Shown piece by piece: positions 7,630 through 15,881 of a stretch of DNA of 43,246 nucleotides. The notes under the pieces were generated by a model. The model was not told the origin of the DNA. It was given only the letters and a program-made list of their open reading frames with translations, and made no database searches. The position numbers and the translations under genes are program-made. The stretch's first letter is position 1; every line of letters starts with the position of its first letter. Source of the stretch: an uncultured Eubacterium sp. (lineage in GTDB: Bacteria; Bacillota; Clostridia; Lachnospirales; Lachnospiraceae); the NCBI GenBank assembly GCA_945946665.1, contig CAMEWO010000019.1, positions 1 through 43,246 on the forward strand. The letters run 5' to 3'.

Positions 7630-8064
7630 ATGAGTAAGAAACTGGTAGCATATTTTTCAGCAAGCGGTACAACTAAGAGAGCCGCTGAGCATCTGGCTAA
7701 GGCAGAAGGAGCAGATTTGTTTGAAATCAAGCCTGCTGTTCCTTATACAAGTGCAGACTTGAACTGGATGGATAAAAAGAGCCGCAGCAGCGTTGAGATG
7801 AGTGATCCATCTTCCCGACCTAAGATTGCCGGGAAACTGGCAAATATGGCAGAATATGATATGGTATTTATCGGATTCCCTATCTGGTGGTATGTTGCAC
7901 CACGTATCATTGACACATTTGTAGAAAGCTATGATTTTTCTGGTAAAATTCTGGTGCCTTTTGCCACCTCTGGAGGAAGTGGAATGGGCAAAACCGTTGA
8001 TGAACTGAAAAAACTTTGCCCAAATGCCGACTGGAAAGCCGGAAGGATGTTAAATGGCATGTAA
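7630..8064 (+). CDS. Flavodoxin, cytosolic, short C-terminus
   Basis: 144 residues beginning [28 protein letters not shown] lies 7 bases before this ATG, so the in-frame TTG at 7612 is not used. The FMN loop SASGTTK and [11 protein letters not shown] are typical. There is no signal peptide, unlike the two paralogues upstream. It ends at RMLNGM, before the C-terminal helix present in both paralogues (MKWVNSLG in the first). A reading frame two bases out of phase at 8082-8099 encodes MKWLVG, so this end may have been altered by a small mutation. Likely electron donor of the operon, by inference. Confidence 0.85.
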   Translation: MSKKLVAYFSASGTTKRAAEHLAKAEGADLFEIKPAVPYTSADLNWMDKKSRSSVEMSDPSSRPKIAGKLANMAEYDMVFIGFPIWWYVAPRIIDTFVESYDFSGKILVPFATSGGSGMGKTVDELKKLCPNADWKAGRMLNGM

Positions 8065-8141
8065 GATACAGATGTGTCTGGATGAAGTGGCTTGTGGGTA
8101 GGAAAAAAGTAGTTGAATTATTTTCTCTTTAGGGTAATAAT

Positions 8142-8189
8142 AATCCTTGGTGGCTTTCTTTAAAGGGAAAGCCATCAGGGATTTTTTTA
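8142..8189 (+). terminator. Terminator of the flavodoxin operon
   Basis: The stem AATCC..TGGCTTTC pairs with GGAAAGCCA..GGATT and is followed by seven T residues. It lies about 78 bases after the third flavodoxin gene. Confidence 0.9.
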
Positions 8190-8234
8190 TTAGAATTTGA
8201 GCTTATGAGATTTTTTAAGCGGGATGGAGGAGTA

Positions 8235-9056
8235 ATGAGCGAAGAGTGCACACATGATTGCAGCAGCTGCGGTTCTAACTGTGAGGACAGAACAGAGCCA
8301 CAGAAGAACCCTGATAATTATAAAGGAGTTAAGAAAGTCATTGCCGTTATGAGTGGTAAGGGCGGTGTCGGTAAGTCAATGGTTACATCAATGCTGGCTG
8401 TTAATGCCTGTAAGAATGGGTTGAAGACAGCTATTATTGACGCTGATATTACAGGACCATCTATTCCTAAGTCTTTCGGGCTTACAGAGAAGGTAAGATG
8501 TGATGAGACAGGAACATGTATGTATCCTGTTGAGACAGCAACAGGAATTAAGGTTATTTCCATGAATCTTCTTATGGATAAGGAAACAGATCCCGTTATA
8601 TGGAGAGGTCCAATTATTGCCGGAGCTGTTAAGCAGTTCTGGGAGGATACTTCATGGGGAGATGTGGACTGCATGTTTGTTGACTGCCCACCTGGAACAG
8701 GAGATGTTCCATTAACTGTTTTACAGTCATTTCCTGTAGATGGAATTATAATTGTCACCTCTCCTCAGGAGCTTGTATCAATGATTGTGGGCAAGGCAGT
8801 TAATATGGCTAAAGCTATGGATATACCTGTTCTTGGAATTGTTGAAAATATGTCTTATTTCCAGTGCCCTGACTGTGGCAAGAGACATGCTGTGTTCGGA
8901 GAGAGCCATATTGACCAGGTTGCAGCAGAGTATGGAATTGCCAATATTGCCAAGCTTCCTATTGATCCAGATGCAGCAAGGACTGTGGATATGGGTAAAG
9001 CAGAGGAACTGGATGTGTCAGGTCTTGATGGATTATTTAAGGTAATTAAGGGCTGA
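8235..9056 (+). CDS. Mrp/NBP35-family Fe-S cluster carrier ATPase
   Basis: 273 residues from the ATG at 8235, which has GGAGGAG just upstream; an in-frame ATG at 8205 is possible but has no ribosome site. An N-terminal Cys-rich segment (CTHDCSSCGSNC) precedes the deviant Walker A MSGKGGVGKS and the VDCPPGTGD motif. A CPDC pair near residue 215 can bind a bridging Fe-S cluster. The family (ApbC/Mrp) assembles and hands over Fe-S clusters in the cytosol. It is monocistronic after a strong terminator. Confidence 0.93.
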   Translation: MSEECTHDCSSCGSNCEDRTEPQKNPDNYKGVKKVIAVMSGKGGVGKSMVTSMLAVNACKNGLKTAIIDADITGPSIPKSFGLTEKVRCDETGTCMYPVETATGIKVISMNLLMDKETDPVIWRGPIIAGAVKQFWEDTSWGDVDCMFVDCPPGTGDVPLTVLQSFPVDGIIIVTSPQELVSMIVGKAVNMAKAMDIPVLGIVENMSYFQCPDCGKRHAVFGESHIDQVAAEYGIANIAKLPIDPDAARTVDMGKAEELDVSGLDGLFKVIKG

Positions 9057-9128
9057 TATTTCTATAGAATGTAAACAGATTTTAGTGTATTTCAGTATTA
9101 TGAAATGCAATTATATGAGGATACGGAT

Positions 9129-10424
9129 ATGAATAAATGGGTCATAATGTTTAAAGGTGGTGTGGAAACACAGGAATTTTTCAGCATTGAGATGGCTCAT
9201 ACTTTTGAAGCAGAAGGCTATAATGTGTACTGGTTTGACTTGCTGGTAAGCCAGGAGAGCAGCCTTCTGCTTCAGTCTTTTCTGGAACAGAATAGAAGTG
9301 ACAAGATAATTATATTTACATTTAATTTTAGCGGAATATCTGGAGAAGCTGGATTGTACGGGGATGAATGGAATACCGGAAATCTGTGGGATGAGTATGA
9401 ACTGCCTGTGTACAATATGGTTGTAGACCATCCCCTGTATTATCACAAGGCCATAGCCTTAAGACCAAAAAGATATGTGCAGCTTAGTATTGACTTTAAC
9501 CATATCCAGTATATGAAAAGATTTTTTCCGGAGGTTAATGCCAGCAGTGCATACAAGGGTGCCAAACCAGGAGGAGATTCGGTTATTGCTGCCAGGGATG
9601 AGGATTATTTCCTTCCTCTTGGCGGGACAGGAATCAATCTTAACAGGGATATAGTTCCGGACAAGGACTACCTTCCTCTGGATGAGAGACCAATTGATGT
9701 AATATTTACAGGAAATTACACTCCACCACAGACATTTGAGAAATATCTTGTGAATATGGACCCGGATTCAAGAGAATTCTTCCACCAGCTTGTAATGGAG
9801 AATATTGACAGACCGGATGAGATTACGGAAAAACTTCTTGAAGAGAAGCTTATCCGGGAAGATGTGGCCTATGATACAGATTCCTTAAGGGCTGTAATGC
9901 CTAATCTTATGTACGTGGATTTGTCTGTCAGGTTCTTCTACAGGGCAAAGGTTATAACAGCCCTTGCAGATAATGGCATCAAAGTTCATACCTATGGTGC
10001 GGGATGGAATCTGGCAGAATGTAAGAAACCTGAGAATATTATAACCCACGGTAATGTTGATTCCAGGAAATGTCTTGATATGTTAAGCCAGTCAAAATTA
10101 TCAGTTAACATGATGCCCTGGTTTAAGCGTGGAGCTCACGACAGGATATTTAATTCCATGCTCAATGGTGCCGGTGTGGTCAGTGATGGCAGTGAGTACA
10201 TATGCAGATGCTTTGATAAAACCAGCATATTGCTGTACAGCCTTAATGATTTACAATCATCTGAAGGGTGCGAAATGCTGGCTGAACAGGTAAGAGAACT
10301 GCTTACAGATAGGGACAGGCTTGAAAACATGGTAAGCATGGGATATAGCCTCTGTATAAAAAAACATACATGGGCTGCAAGAACAATGGAATTTATTGAC
10401 AAATGCTTGGAAATCATGGTATAA
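9129..10424 (+). CDS. CgeB-like glycosyltransferase
   Basis: 431 residues from the ATG at 9129, chosen for the GAGG site 8 bases upstream; the in-frame ATG at 9105 has none. The C-terminal third (IKVHTYGAGW, VDSRKCLDMLSQSKLSVNMMPWFKRGAHDRIFNSMLNGAGVVSD) matches the glycosyl transferases group 1 fold of CgeB/YkvP-type proteins. The N-terminal half is less conserved. No membrane segment is seen. Substrate unknown; spore-coat or cell-surface glycan work is a guess. The 3' end carries the promoter of the following tRNA-Leu gene. Confidence 0.72.
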   Translation: MNKWVIMFKGGVETQEFFSIEMAHTFEAEGYNVYWFDLLVSQESSLLLQSFLEQNRSDKIIIFTFNFSGISGEAGLYGDEWNTGNLWDEYELPVYNMVVDHPLYYHKAIALRPKRYVQLSIDFNHIQYMKRFFPEVNASSAYKGAKPGGDSVIAARDEDYFLPLGGTGINLNRDIVPDKDYLPLDERPIDVIFTGNYTPPQTFEKYLVNMDPDSREFFHQLVMENIDRPDEITEKLLEEKLIREDVAYDTDSLRAVMPNLMYVDLSVRFFYRAKVITALADNGIKVHTYGAGWNLAECKKPENIITHGNVDSRKCLDMLSQSKLSVNMMPWFKRGAHDRIFNSMLNGAGVVSDGSEYICRCFDKTSILLYSLNDLQSSEGCEMLAEQVRELLTDRDRLENMVSMGYSLCIKKHTWAARTMEFIDKCLEIMV

Positions 10425-10425
10425 T
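10396..10425 (+). promoter_or_regulatory. Consensus promoter of tRNA-Leu
   Basis: TTGACA (10396-10401), an 18-bp spacer and a perfect TATAAT (10420-10425) lie inside the last codons of the glycosyltransferase gene. The stop codon TAA is part of the -10 box. The tRNA starts 12 bases downstream. Confidence 0.88.
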
Positions 10426-10436
10426 ACTTACCGCTT

Positions 10437-10516
10437 GCGGATATGGCGGAACTGGCAGACGCGCTAGATTTAGGTTCTAGTGGGAGACCGTGCAGGTTCG
10501 ATTCCTGTTATCCGCA
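10437..10516 (+). tRNA. tRNA-Leu(TAG)
   Basis: GCGGATA pairs with TATCCGC and the discriminator is A10516. Anticodon stem CTAGA/TCTAG holds loop TTTAGGT, anticodon TAG. A long variable arm (TGGGAGACCGT) shows the class II form expected for Leu. No CCA is encoded. Confidence 0.95.
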
Positions 10517-10520
10517 TATT

Positions 10521-10556
10521 ATATCCAGATTCACCTACCTGGGTGTTTCTGGATAT
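10521..10556 (+). terminator. Hairpin after tRNA-Leu
   Basis: ATATCCAGA pairs with TCTGGATAT, with CACC/GGGTG inside. The T-run is interrupted (TACATTTTGG), so termination may be partial. Confidence 0.55.
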
Positions 10557-10629
10557 TACATTTTGGGGTTTTGTGATAGTTTGATGTTAAGAAATATTGG
10601 ATTTATGTTGGTTTGGGATGGAGTAAAAT

Positions 10630-11796
10630 ATGAAGGGTTTTAAGATTAATTCAAGATTCAGCTTGATATTTCCGTGCTATTTTGCATTCTTTGTAAGTGG
10701 TGCCATGGTGCTGACCGTAGGTACGTTACTTCCGTTTATTATTAGTGAGACAAGAATCAGTTACTCTGCTGCAGGTGGACTGTTATCAGCTTTTGCAGTG
10801 GGAAATCTGATGGCAAGCTTTATCTTCCCATTTCTTGCTGATAATATTGGCAGAAAAGCTTCTATTGTTACAATGTCTTTTCTTATCCCATTATCATGGA
10901 TACTAATTGCCATGCTACCATCACTTCCTATCATGTATGCAGCATTTATCCTGATGGGAATAGGAAGGGGCTCAATATCTATCATCAATAATTCTATTAT
11001 CAATGATAACTTCGATGGAAAACCGGCAGCCCTTAATCTTTTACATATGACATTTGCCATGGGTGCACTTCTTTCACCGGCAATTACAAGTATATTTGTA
11101 TATGTGGGCTGGGGATGGAAAGCTGTTGCTTACACAATGGTTGTGGCTACTACTCTGGTTTTCGTATCATATTCTGCAATGAAGATTGATTATAACTGGC
11201 CAAAGGAAAAGCATAAGGAGAACAGTGTTAAGTTCTACAAGATGCCTGTATTCTATGTTATGGGAATACTTCTTTTCCTGTATCTCGGACTGGAGAACTG
11301 TGTTAACGGATGGTTTGTAACATATTTCCAGAATATGAGAATTATGGACTCAACCTATGCTACGAATCTTGTTTCTCTTACATGGATTATGGTAATGCTG
11401 GGAAGACTGCTTACTGCAAAGCTTTCTACATTTATTGATAAGAACTGGCTTATATTTGCATATTGTGTAGCTACTGCAGTGTTCTTTATTCTTATGATTT
11501 CAACTAATAATGTTGCAGTTATAACAGTTGCAATTGCAGGGCTTGGATTCTTCTTTGCGGGAATATATCCAACAAGCGTGTCCAGCGCAGGACGTTCTCT
11601 TACCGGAAGTACAACAGGAATGTCGCTGTTCCTTGCAATGGCTGCAATCGGTGGTATTGTCACACCTGAGATAGTTGGTATTGCAGCAGACGCTAAGGGA
11701 CTTACAGCAGCCATAATGATTCTTTCATTTAATGTGGTTGGAATGCTGGTGCTCTCACTGGTGAATATAAAGATAAGTAAAAGAAAAGGGCAGTAA
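10630..11796 (+). CDS. MFS transporter
   Basis: 388 residues with about 12 hydrophobic segments, a normal size for the major facilitator superfamily. The loop after helix 2 has the family motif A form (FLADNIGRKAS, residues about 63-73). A GGAG site precedes the ATG. No motif identifies the substrate. A terminator follows. Nothing in the neighbourhood (tRNA-Leu, glycosyltransferase) points to a function. Confidence 0.88.
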   Translation: MKGFKINSRFSLIFPCYFAFFVSGAMVLTVGTLLPFIISETRISYSAAGGLLSAFAVGNLMASFIFPFLADNIGRKASIVTMSFLIPLSWILIAMLPSLPIMYAAFILMGIGRGSISIINNSIINDNFDGKPAALNLLHMTFAMGALLSPAITSIFVYVGWGWKAVAYTMVVATTLVFVSYSAMKIDYNWPKEKHKENSVKFYKMPVFYVMGILLFLYLGLENCVNGWFVTYFQNMRIMDSTYATNLVSLTWIMVMLGRLLTAKLSTFIDKNWLIFAYCVATAVFFILMISTNNVAVITVAIAGLGFFFAGIYPTSVSSAGRSLTGSTTGMSLFLAMAAIGGIVTPEIVGIAADAKGLTAAIMILSFNVVGMLVLSLVNIKISKRKGQ

Positions 11797-11815
11797 AAAA
11801 CAATCTTATTAAGAG

Positions 11816-11849
11816 TTCCAGTCATGTTTTTCATGGCTGGAATTTTTTT
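11816..11849 (+). terminator. Terminator after the MFS gene
   Basis: TTCCAGTCATG and CATGGCTGGAA pair around a T-rich loop and are followed by seven T residues. Confidence 0.9.
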
Positions 11850-11951
11850 CTCAGCAAAATTCGATTATAACTTATTTTAGGGCGTAATTAAAAAACATTA
11901 TAGATATATGTTAATGATAATATGAAACTTGTCTTAGATAAGGAGTAGCCC

Positions 11952-12153
11952 ATGTCAAAGCAATCTATAAAGAATAGGTACAAATTTTTTGTCACTGTTA
12001 AAAGAAAATACAGGTAAGAATCATACGATAACGCAGCTTGGATTAAGAAAATTACTGGAAGCTAGAGCAAATGATATTAACACACTATTAGCCAAAAATG
12101 AAAAAATATTGATTTTGGCTAATAGAAACAGTATAATAAGTACATACTGTTAG
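11952..12153 (+). pseudogene. Frameshifted remnant of a HTH/WYL-type regulator
   Basis: An AAGGAG site precedes an ATG opening MSKQSIKNRYKFF, but that frame soon stops. One base out of phase, LLKENTGKNHTITQLGLRKLLE continues to a stop at 12151-12153. Loss of one T in the six-T run at 11985-11990 would join them into YKFLSLLKENTGKNHTITQ. This resembles the N-terminal helices of WYL-domain transcription regulators of Clostridia, a family assignment from memory. The rest of such a protein is absent. A homopolymer slip, a sequencing error or decay would all explain it. Confidence 0.45.
12085..12125. repeat. 13-bp inverted repeat upstream of the ATPase gene
   Basis: CTATTAGCCAAAA (12085-12097) and its exact complement (12113-12125) form a hairpin with a 15-base loop. 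A further 8-bp inverted pair, AACAGTAT/ATACTGTT, lies at 12127-12134 and 12144-12151, just before the ribosome site. The left arm belongs to the direct repeat found again after the gene. Confidence 0.7.
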
Positions 12154-12169
12154 TGAAAGGATGATGCAG

Positions 12170-13363
12170 ATGAAGCTGATAGAGCGTAGACAGTATTTAG
12201 ATAAGTTAATCAATGTACTTGGGACTCCGGATATCAAGGTCATTACCGGGGTAAGACGAAGCGGAAAGTCAAAGCTGCTAGAAGCATTTAGAGCATATAT
12301 TGAATCGGAGAACTCGGATTGCAATATTATACAGATAAATTTTAACTTGCCTGATTATGACGATTTACTGACTTATCGCGCATTATATGATTATGTAAAT
12401 GCACATTATGTTGCAGGTAAAGAGAATTTTGTCTTCATTGACGAAGTGCAAATGTGCGAAGATTTTGAGAAAGCAGTCAATGGACTTCATGCCAGCGAGA
12501 AGTATGATATATATATTACCGGTTCTAATGCTTTTTTATTAAGTTCGGATTTGGCTACGTTATTTACAGGGCGTACTTTTGAAATCAAAGTATATCCGTT
12601 TTCCTTTAGTGAATATATGGAGTACTTTGGCTTGAAAGACCGCTATGATGCTTTGGATAAGTATGTGCTGGAGGGTGGAATGTCTGGTTCCTATCTTTAT
12701 AAAGATCAGGAAGCAAAGTATGATTATATAGCTGATGTGTTTGATACACTGATAGTGCGTGATATACGTAAAAAATACAAGATAAGAAATACGCAGCTTA
12801 TGGACAGAATTGTGGATTTTCTTATGGATAATGTGTCGAATCTTTCGTCTGCGCGTAACATTACCAATACGCTGGGAAGCATGCAGGAGAAGATACACCA
12901 TACGACAGTTGGTAATTATATGCAATATTTGTGCAATGCATTCGCATTCTACAAGGTTAGGAGATATGATATTAAGGGGAAAAAGTATTTATCGAGCAAC
13001 GACAAATACTATTTGAGTGATCATACTTTCCGTTATGCAAAGCTTGGAACAAAGAATATGGATTATGGACGGATATTGGAAAATATTGTGGCAGTTGAGC
13101 TTTTGCGCAGAGGATATGAGGTATATGTGGGCGTACTATATAAGAAAGAAATAGATTTTGTCGCAGTGAAGCGGAGTGAGAAAATCTATATTCAGGTATC
13201 TGATAATATCAGTGAAGAGAAGACCTTTGAAAGAGAGGTAGCTCCACTTTTGCAGATTAAAGATGCATACCCTAAGTATGTGATAGCCAGAACCAGGCAT
13301 GATGAATACCAGTATGAGGGAATCAAGGTTATTGATATTGCGGATTGGTTGTTGGATAAATAA
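12170..13363 (+). CDS. AAA-type ATPase with DUF4143 domain
   Basis: 398 residues or slightly fewer, depending on which of three close ATGs is used; the one at 12170 is 9 bases after GAAAGG. Walker A GVRRSGKS (about residues 27-34), Walker B FVFIDEVQ and sensor TGSNAFLLSSDL are intact. The C-terminal half (RRGYEVYVGVLYKKEIDFVAVK) is the nuclease-like fold of the DUF4143 family. Such ATPases are widespread single genes of unknown role that come and go between strains. It is flanked by 21-bp near-perfect direct repeats and has no operon partners. Confidence 0.88.
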   Translation: MKLIERRQYLDKLINVLGTPDIKVITGVRRSGKSKLLEAFRAYIESENSDCNIIQINFNLPDYDDLLTYRALYDYVNAHYVAGKENFVFIDEVQMCEDFEKAVNGLHASEKYDIYITGSNAFLLSSDLATLFTGRTFEIKVYPFSFSEYMEYFGLKDRYDALDKYVLEGGMSGSYLYKDQEAKYDYIADVFDTLIVRDIRKKYKIRNTQLMDRIVDFLMDNVSNLSSARNITNTLGSMQEKIHHTTVGNYMQYLCNAFAFYKVRRYDIKGKKYLSSNDKYYLSDHTFRYAKLGTKNMDYGRILENIVAVELLRRGYEVYVGVLYKKEIDFVAVKRSEKIYIQVSDNISEEKTFEREVAPLLQIKDAYPKYVIARTRHDEYQYEGIKVIDIADWLLDK

Positions 13364-13365
13364 TT

Positions 13366-13386
13366 CTATTAGCCCAAAATGAAAAA
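13366..13386 (+). repeat. Right copy of the direct repeat flanking the ATPase
   Basis: This 21-bp stretch (CTATTAGCCC then AAAATGAAAAA) matches 12085-12105 at 20 of 21 positions in the same orientation. The copies bracket the ATPase gene at a distance of 1281 bp. Confidence 0.7.
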
Positions 13387-13409
13387 TCCCCCTGCTAAAT
13401 TGCAGAGGG
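13383..13409 (-). terminator. Terminator of the minus-strand capA-deacetylase pair
   Basis: On the minus strand CCCTCTGC pairs with GCAGGGGG (one mismatch), followed by ATTTTTC. It lies 77 bases after the deacetylase stop codon. Confidence 0.6.
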
Positions 13410-13485
13410 TTAAAAACTCAATATTACAAATACTTATATTATCCAAACAATGTCAATATCCCCTTTTGATGATAATAATATCTCT

Positions 13486-14337
13486 TCAATCCGCTATCTG
13501 GCAGCCTGTCTGGTCCATGTGGAAGTTTTCTTTTATAATAAGCTGTGACACTGGAACAAGTTCATAGCCCTGCTCCTGTAGGCTGGTAATTACAGTTTCC
13601 AGAGCCTGGGCAGTGTATTTAGCTCCGTTGTGCATAAGGATAATTGAACCGTTGCATAGTGCTTTGTGTTGTGTAACAGTTTTTATTATGCTTTCCACAC
13701 CGTAGTCCTTCCAGTCAAGAGAGTCCACATTCCATTGGATTGGATAATAATTCATACTGTAACATGTGTTTACAAGGGTAGAGTTGTAATCTCCGTAGGG
13801 AGGACGGAAAAGGTATACGTCATAACCTGTAAGCTCCTTTACAGTATCACCTACAGCCTTTATCTCTTCTATCTGCTTATCTGTGCTTAACTTGCTCATT
13901 TCCTTGTGGTTCTGGCTGTGGTTGCCCAGGTCGTGGCCCCTGCTGTATATTTCTTTTACCATGTCAGGGAAAGAGTCCACCCAGCCTCCTGTCATAAAAA
14001 ATGTAACTTTCACATTATATTTGTCAAGAATATCAAGAATCTGTATTGTGTCCTCTGCACCCCAGGCAGCGTCAAATGTCAGGGCGACTTTCTTTTCATC
14101 CGTTTTTACGTTGTATATGGGAAGGTCCTTTTTTCCTGCTTTTGGGTTTCCGATAATATCTCCACCTGCAATACCACTTCCATTATGTATAAATGTTGAA
14201 AAAACCGGTAGGGCAGCGGCTTTTGACATATCCTTTGTACATTTTAAAAATAAAAATATGCCTGTTATGGAACCGGCAATGACCAGAACCATTAAAACAG
14301 GCACAAGATGAGATTTTAGAAAACGAGAATTCACCAT
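13486..14337 (-). CDS. PdaB-like polysaccharide deacetylase
   Basis: 283 residues. An N-terminal membrane anchor (about residues 11-31) is followed by a NodB domain from about residue 80. Motif 1 reads TFDAAWG, like the TFDxxWG form of PdaB-type sporulation deacetylases rather than the usual TFDDGP. HSQNH supplies the metal-binding His pair, and RPPYGDYN, DSLDW and LMHNG are the remaining NodB motifs. It should remove acetyl groups from extracytoplasmic glycan, probably peptidoglycan. It starts 33 bases after the CapA-like gene and is likely cotranscribed. Confidence 0.88.
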   Translation of the reverse strand: MVNSRFLKSHLVPVLMVLVIAGSITGIFLFLKCTKDMSKAAALPVFSTFIHNGSGIAGGDIIGNPKAGKKDLPIYNVKTDEKKVALTFDAAWGAEDTIQILDILDKYNVKVTFFMTGGWVDSFPDMVKEIYSRGHDLGNHSQNHKEMSKLSTDKQIEEIKAVGDTVKELTGYDVYLFRPPYGDYNSTLVNTCYSMNYYPIQWNVDSLDWKDYGVESIIKTVTQHKALCNGSIILMHNGAKYTAQALETVITSLQEQGYELVPVSQLIIKENFHMDQTGCQIAD

Positions 14338-14370
14338 ATCCCGCTCCAGACTTTTTTTAAAATATATGCA

Positions 14371-15726
14371 TCAATAATCGTACATATCACCAAGGACAGC
14401 CTTAGAAAACTGCTGGCAGAAATCCAGTGTGAAATTAGAAGCACTGTGGCTTGGAAGCCCTGTAATATCGGCGCCACATACACAGTGGTTGTCAGTACAC
14501 TGTGGAGTATCACGGCGGATGGCATTCTGAAGGGCAAGCTCATTAGTATAATCAGAAAGCTTGTAGGTTGTTATAAGCTTATATCCAAAGAGCTTGTGTG
14601 TAACTAAAGGCTCAATGGAGTATGATTCAATTCTTGCAGAATTACCCTCCTTTACAAGGGTTAGCTTCGCCATTCCTCCAATCATTCTCGGTATTTCATC
14701 CTGATTTGACACGAAATTGCCAAGGGAATAGTAGACAACCATTCTGTGACCGTCTTCTCTGGTAAACTCCTCCACAGGCTCAAGGACATGAGGATGGGTT
14801 CCAATCACAATGTCTACACCTTCCTCAAGAAAAAGCTCAGTCCATTCCTTCTGGTATGAGGTGGCACTGTATACATACTCTGAACCCCAGTGAGGACATA
14901 CAATAACCATGTCTGCCAGTTGTCTTGCACGTCTTATGTCATCCCTTATCTTCTCTTCGTCCTCCAGCATGTTTACGCAGTATGGGGCTGATTGAGGAAT
15001 AGGAATTCCGTTAGTTCCATATGTATAGTTAAGTACTGCGACTTTGAAACCTTCCTTCTCGTATACATATATTTCATCTGCATCCTCCTGTGAGTCATAG
15101 ATTCCAAGAACAGACATCTCCGGATGGTTAGTTCTCCAGTAAGATACTGTGGTGTTAAGACCGGTAAGCCCCTTGTCAAGAGCGTGGTTGGTGGCATGGA
15201 GTATAATATTAAATCCTGCTTCAACTTCTGCGTCGCCAATTTCCTGGGGACTGTTGAAGTTAGGATACTCATCAAGTCCCATCTCAGTTCCTCCAAGAAT
15301 TGTCTCCTGGTTAACAATACGCATATCCGCCTCTTCTATATCATCTAATATATTGGCGAAGAGGTGGTCGAAGTTATAATTGACATTATCTGTTGTACCG
15401 GAACGGTACACACCCCTGTGGATAAGCATATCACCAATCATCATCACGTTAATTGTTACGGGAGAATCGGTATTGCTTGCCTCCTTAAGTCCATAGGATG
15501 AATCATGAGTTTCCTCCTGGGTTGACAGGCTGACGTCAGATGAAGCTGACTGGGAAGCCGAACTTGTTACGGCTTTTTTATTATTTTCTGTATAGATAAA
15601 TGCAAAGCACAAGAAACACATACATAAAAATGAGACGATAAGCAGTGTGAATGCCAGTATCATCCTGTTTCGCTTCTTAGTGTTCTTACCCTTGCCGAGA
15701 TATTTTTTAGAAAATTCGCTGCTCAT
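14371..15726 (-). CDS. CapA-family (PGA_cap) membrane-anchored protein
   Basis: 451 residues. A basic N-terminus and membrane helix (about residues 22-44) are followed by a Ser-rich linker. The CapA metallophosphoesterase-like fold starts at about 93: MMIGDMLIHRGVY, NQETILGG, HATNHALDKG, CPHWGSEY and GTHPHVLEPVE. CapA proteins act in poly-gamma-glutamate synthesis or related wall work, but no capBC genes are visible here, so a polyglutamate role is not shown. It heads the two-gene minus-strand unit with the deacetylase. Confidence 0.9.
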   Translation of the reverse strand: MSSEFSKKYLGKGKNTKKRNRMILAFTLLIVSFLCMCFLCFAFIYTENNKKAVTSSASQSASSDVSLSTQEETHDSSYGLKEASNTDSPVTINVMMIGDMLIHRGVYRSGTTDNVNYNFDHLFANILDDIEEADMRIVNQETILGGTEMGLDEYPNFNSPQEIGDAEVEAGFNIILHATNHALDKGLTGLNTTVSYWRTNHPEMSVLGIYDSQEDADEIYVYEKEGFKVAVLNYTYGTNGIPIPQSAPYCVNMLEDEEKIRDDIRRARQLADMVIVCPHWGSEYVYSATSYQKEWTELFLEEGVDIVIGTHPHVLEPVEEFTREDGHRMVVYYSLGNFVSNQDEIPRMIGGMAKLTLVKEGNSARIESYSIEPLVTHKLFGYKLITTYKLSDYTNELALQNAIRRDTPQCTDNHCVCGADITGLPSHSASNFTLDFCQQFSKAVLGDMYDY

Positions 15727-15881
15727 TAATAATTACCTTTCTTAATAACCTATAACAAGTATACTACTAGATAAAGATGGAAAAAACAACTTAAATAAGA
15801 TTATTTTTACCTAAAATACTATACAACTGGCGATTTTATGTAGTATAATCTCTAAAAATTGCTTCGGAACGGAGGGGTACA

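Noticed and set aside
10443-10643. Small plus-strand protein gene
   Set aside because: It reads through tRNA-Leu and its downstream hairpin and has no ribosome site.
14371-15726. Poly-gamma-glutamate capsule operon
   Set aside because: Only a CapA-like gene is present; no CapB or CapC homologue flanks it, so capsule synthesis is not supported.
15727-15881. A riboswitch or ANTAR target hairpin pair in the glnA leader
   Set aside because: The likely -10 box lies at 15844-15849, leaving only about 25 transcribed bases, and no hexaloop hairpins or glutamine-aptamer motif are seen.
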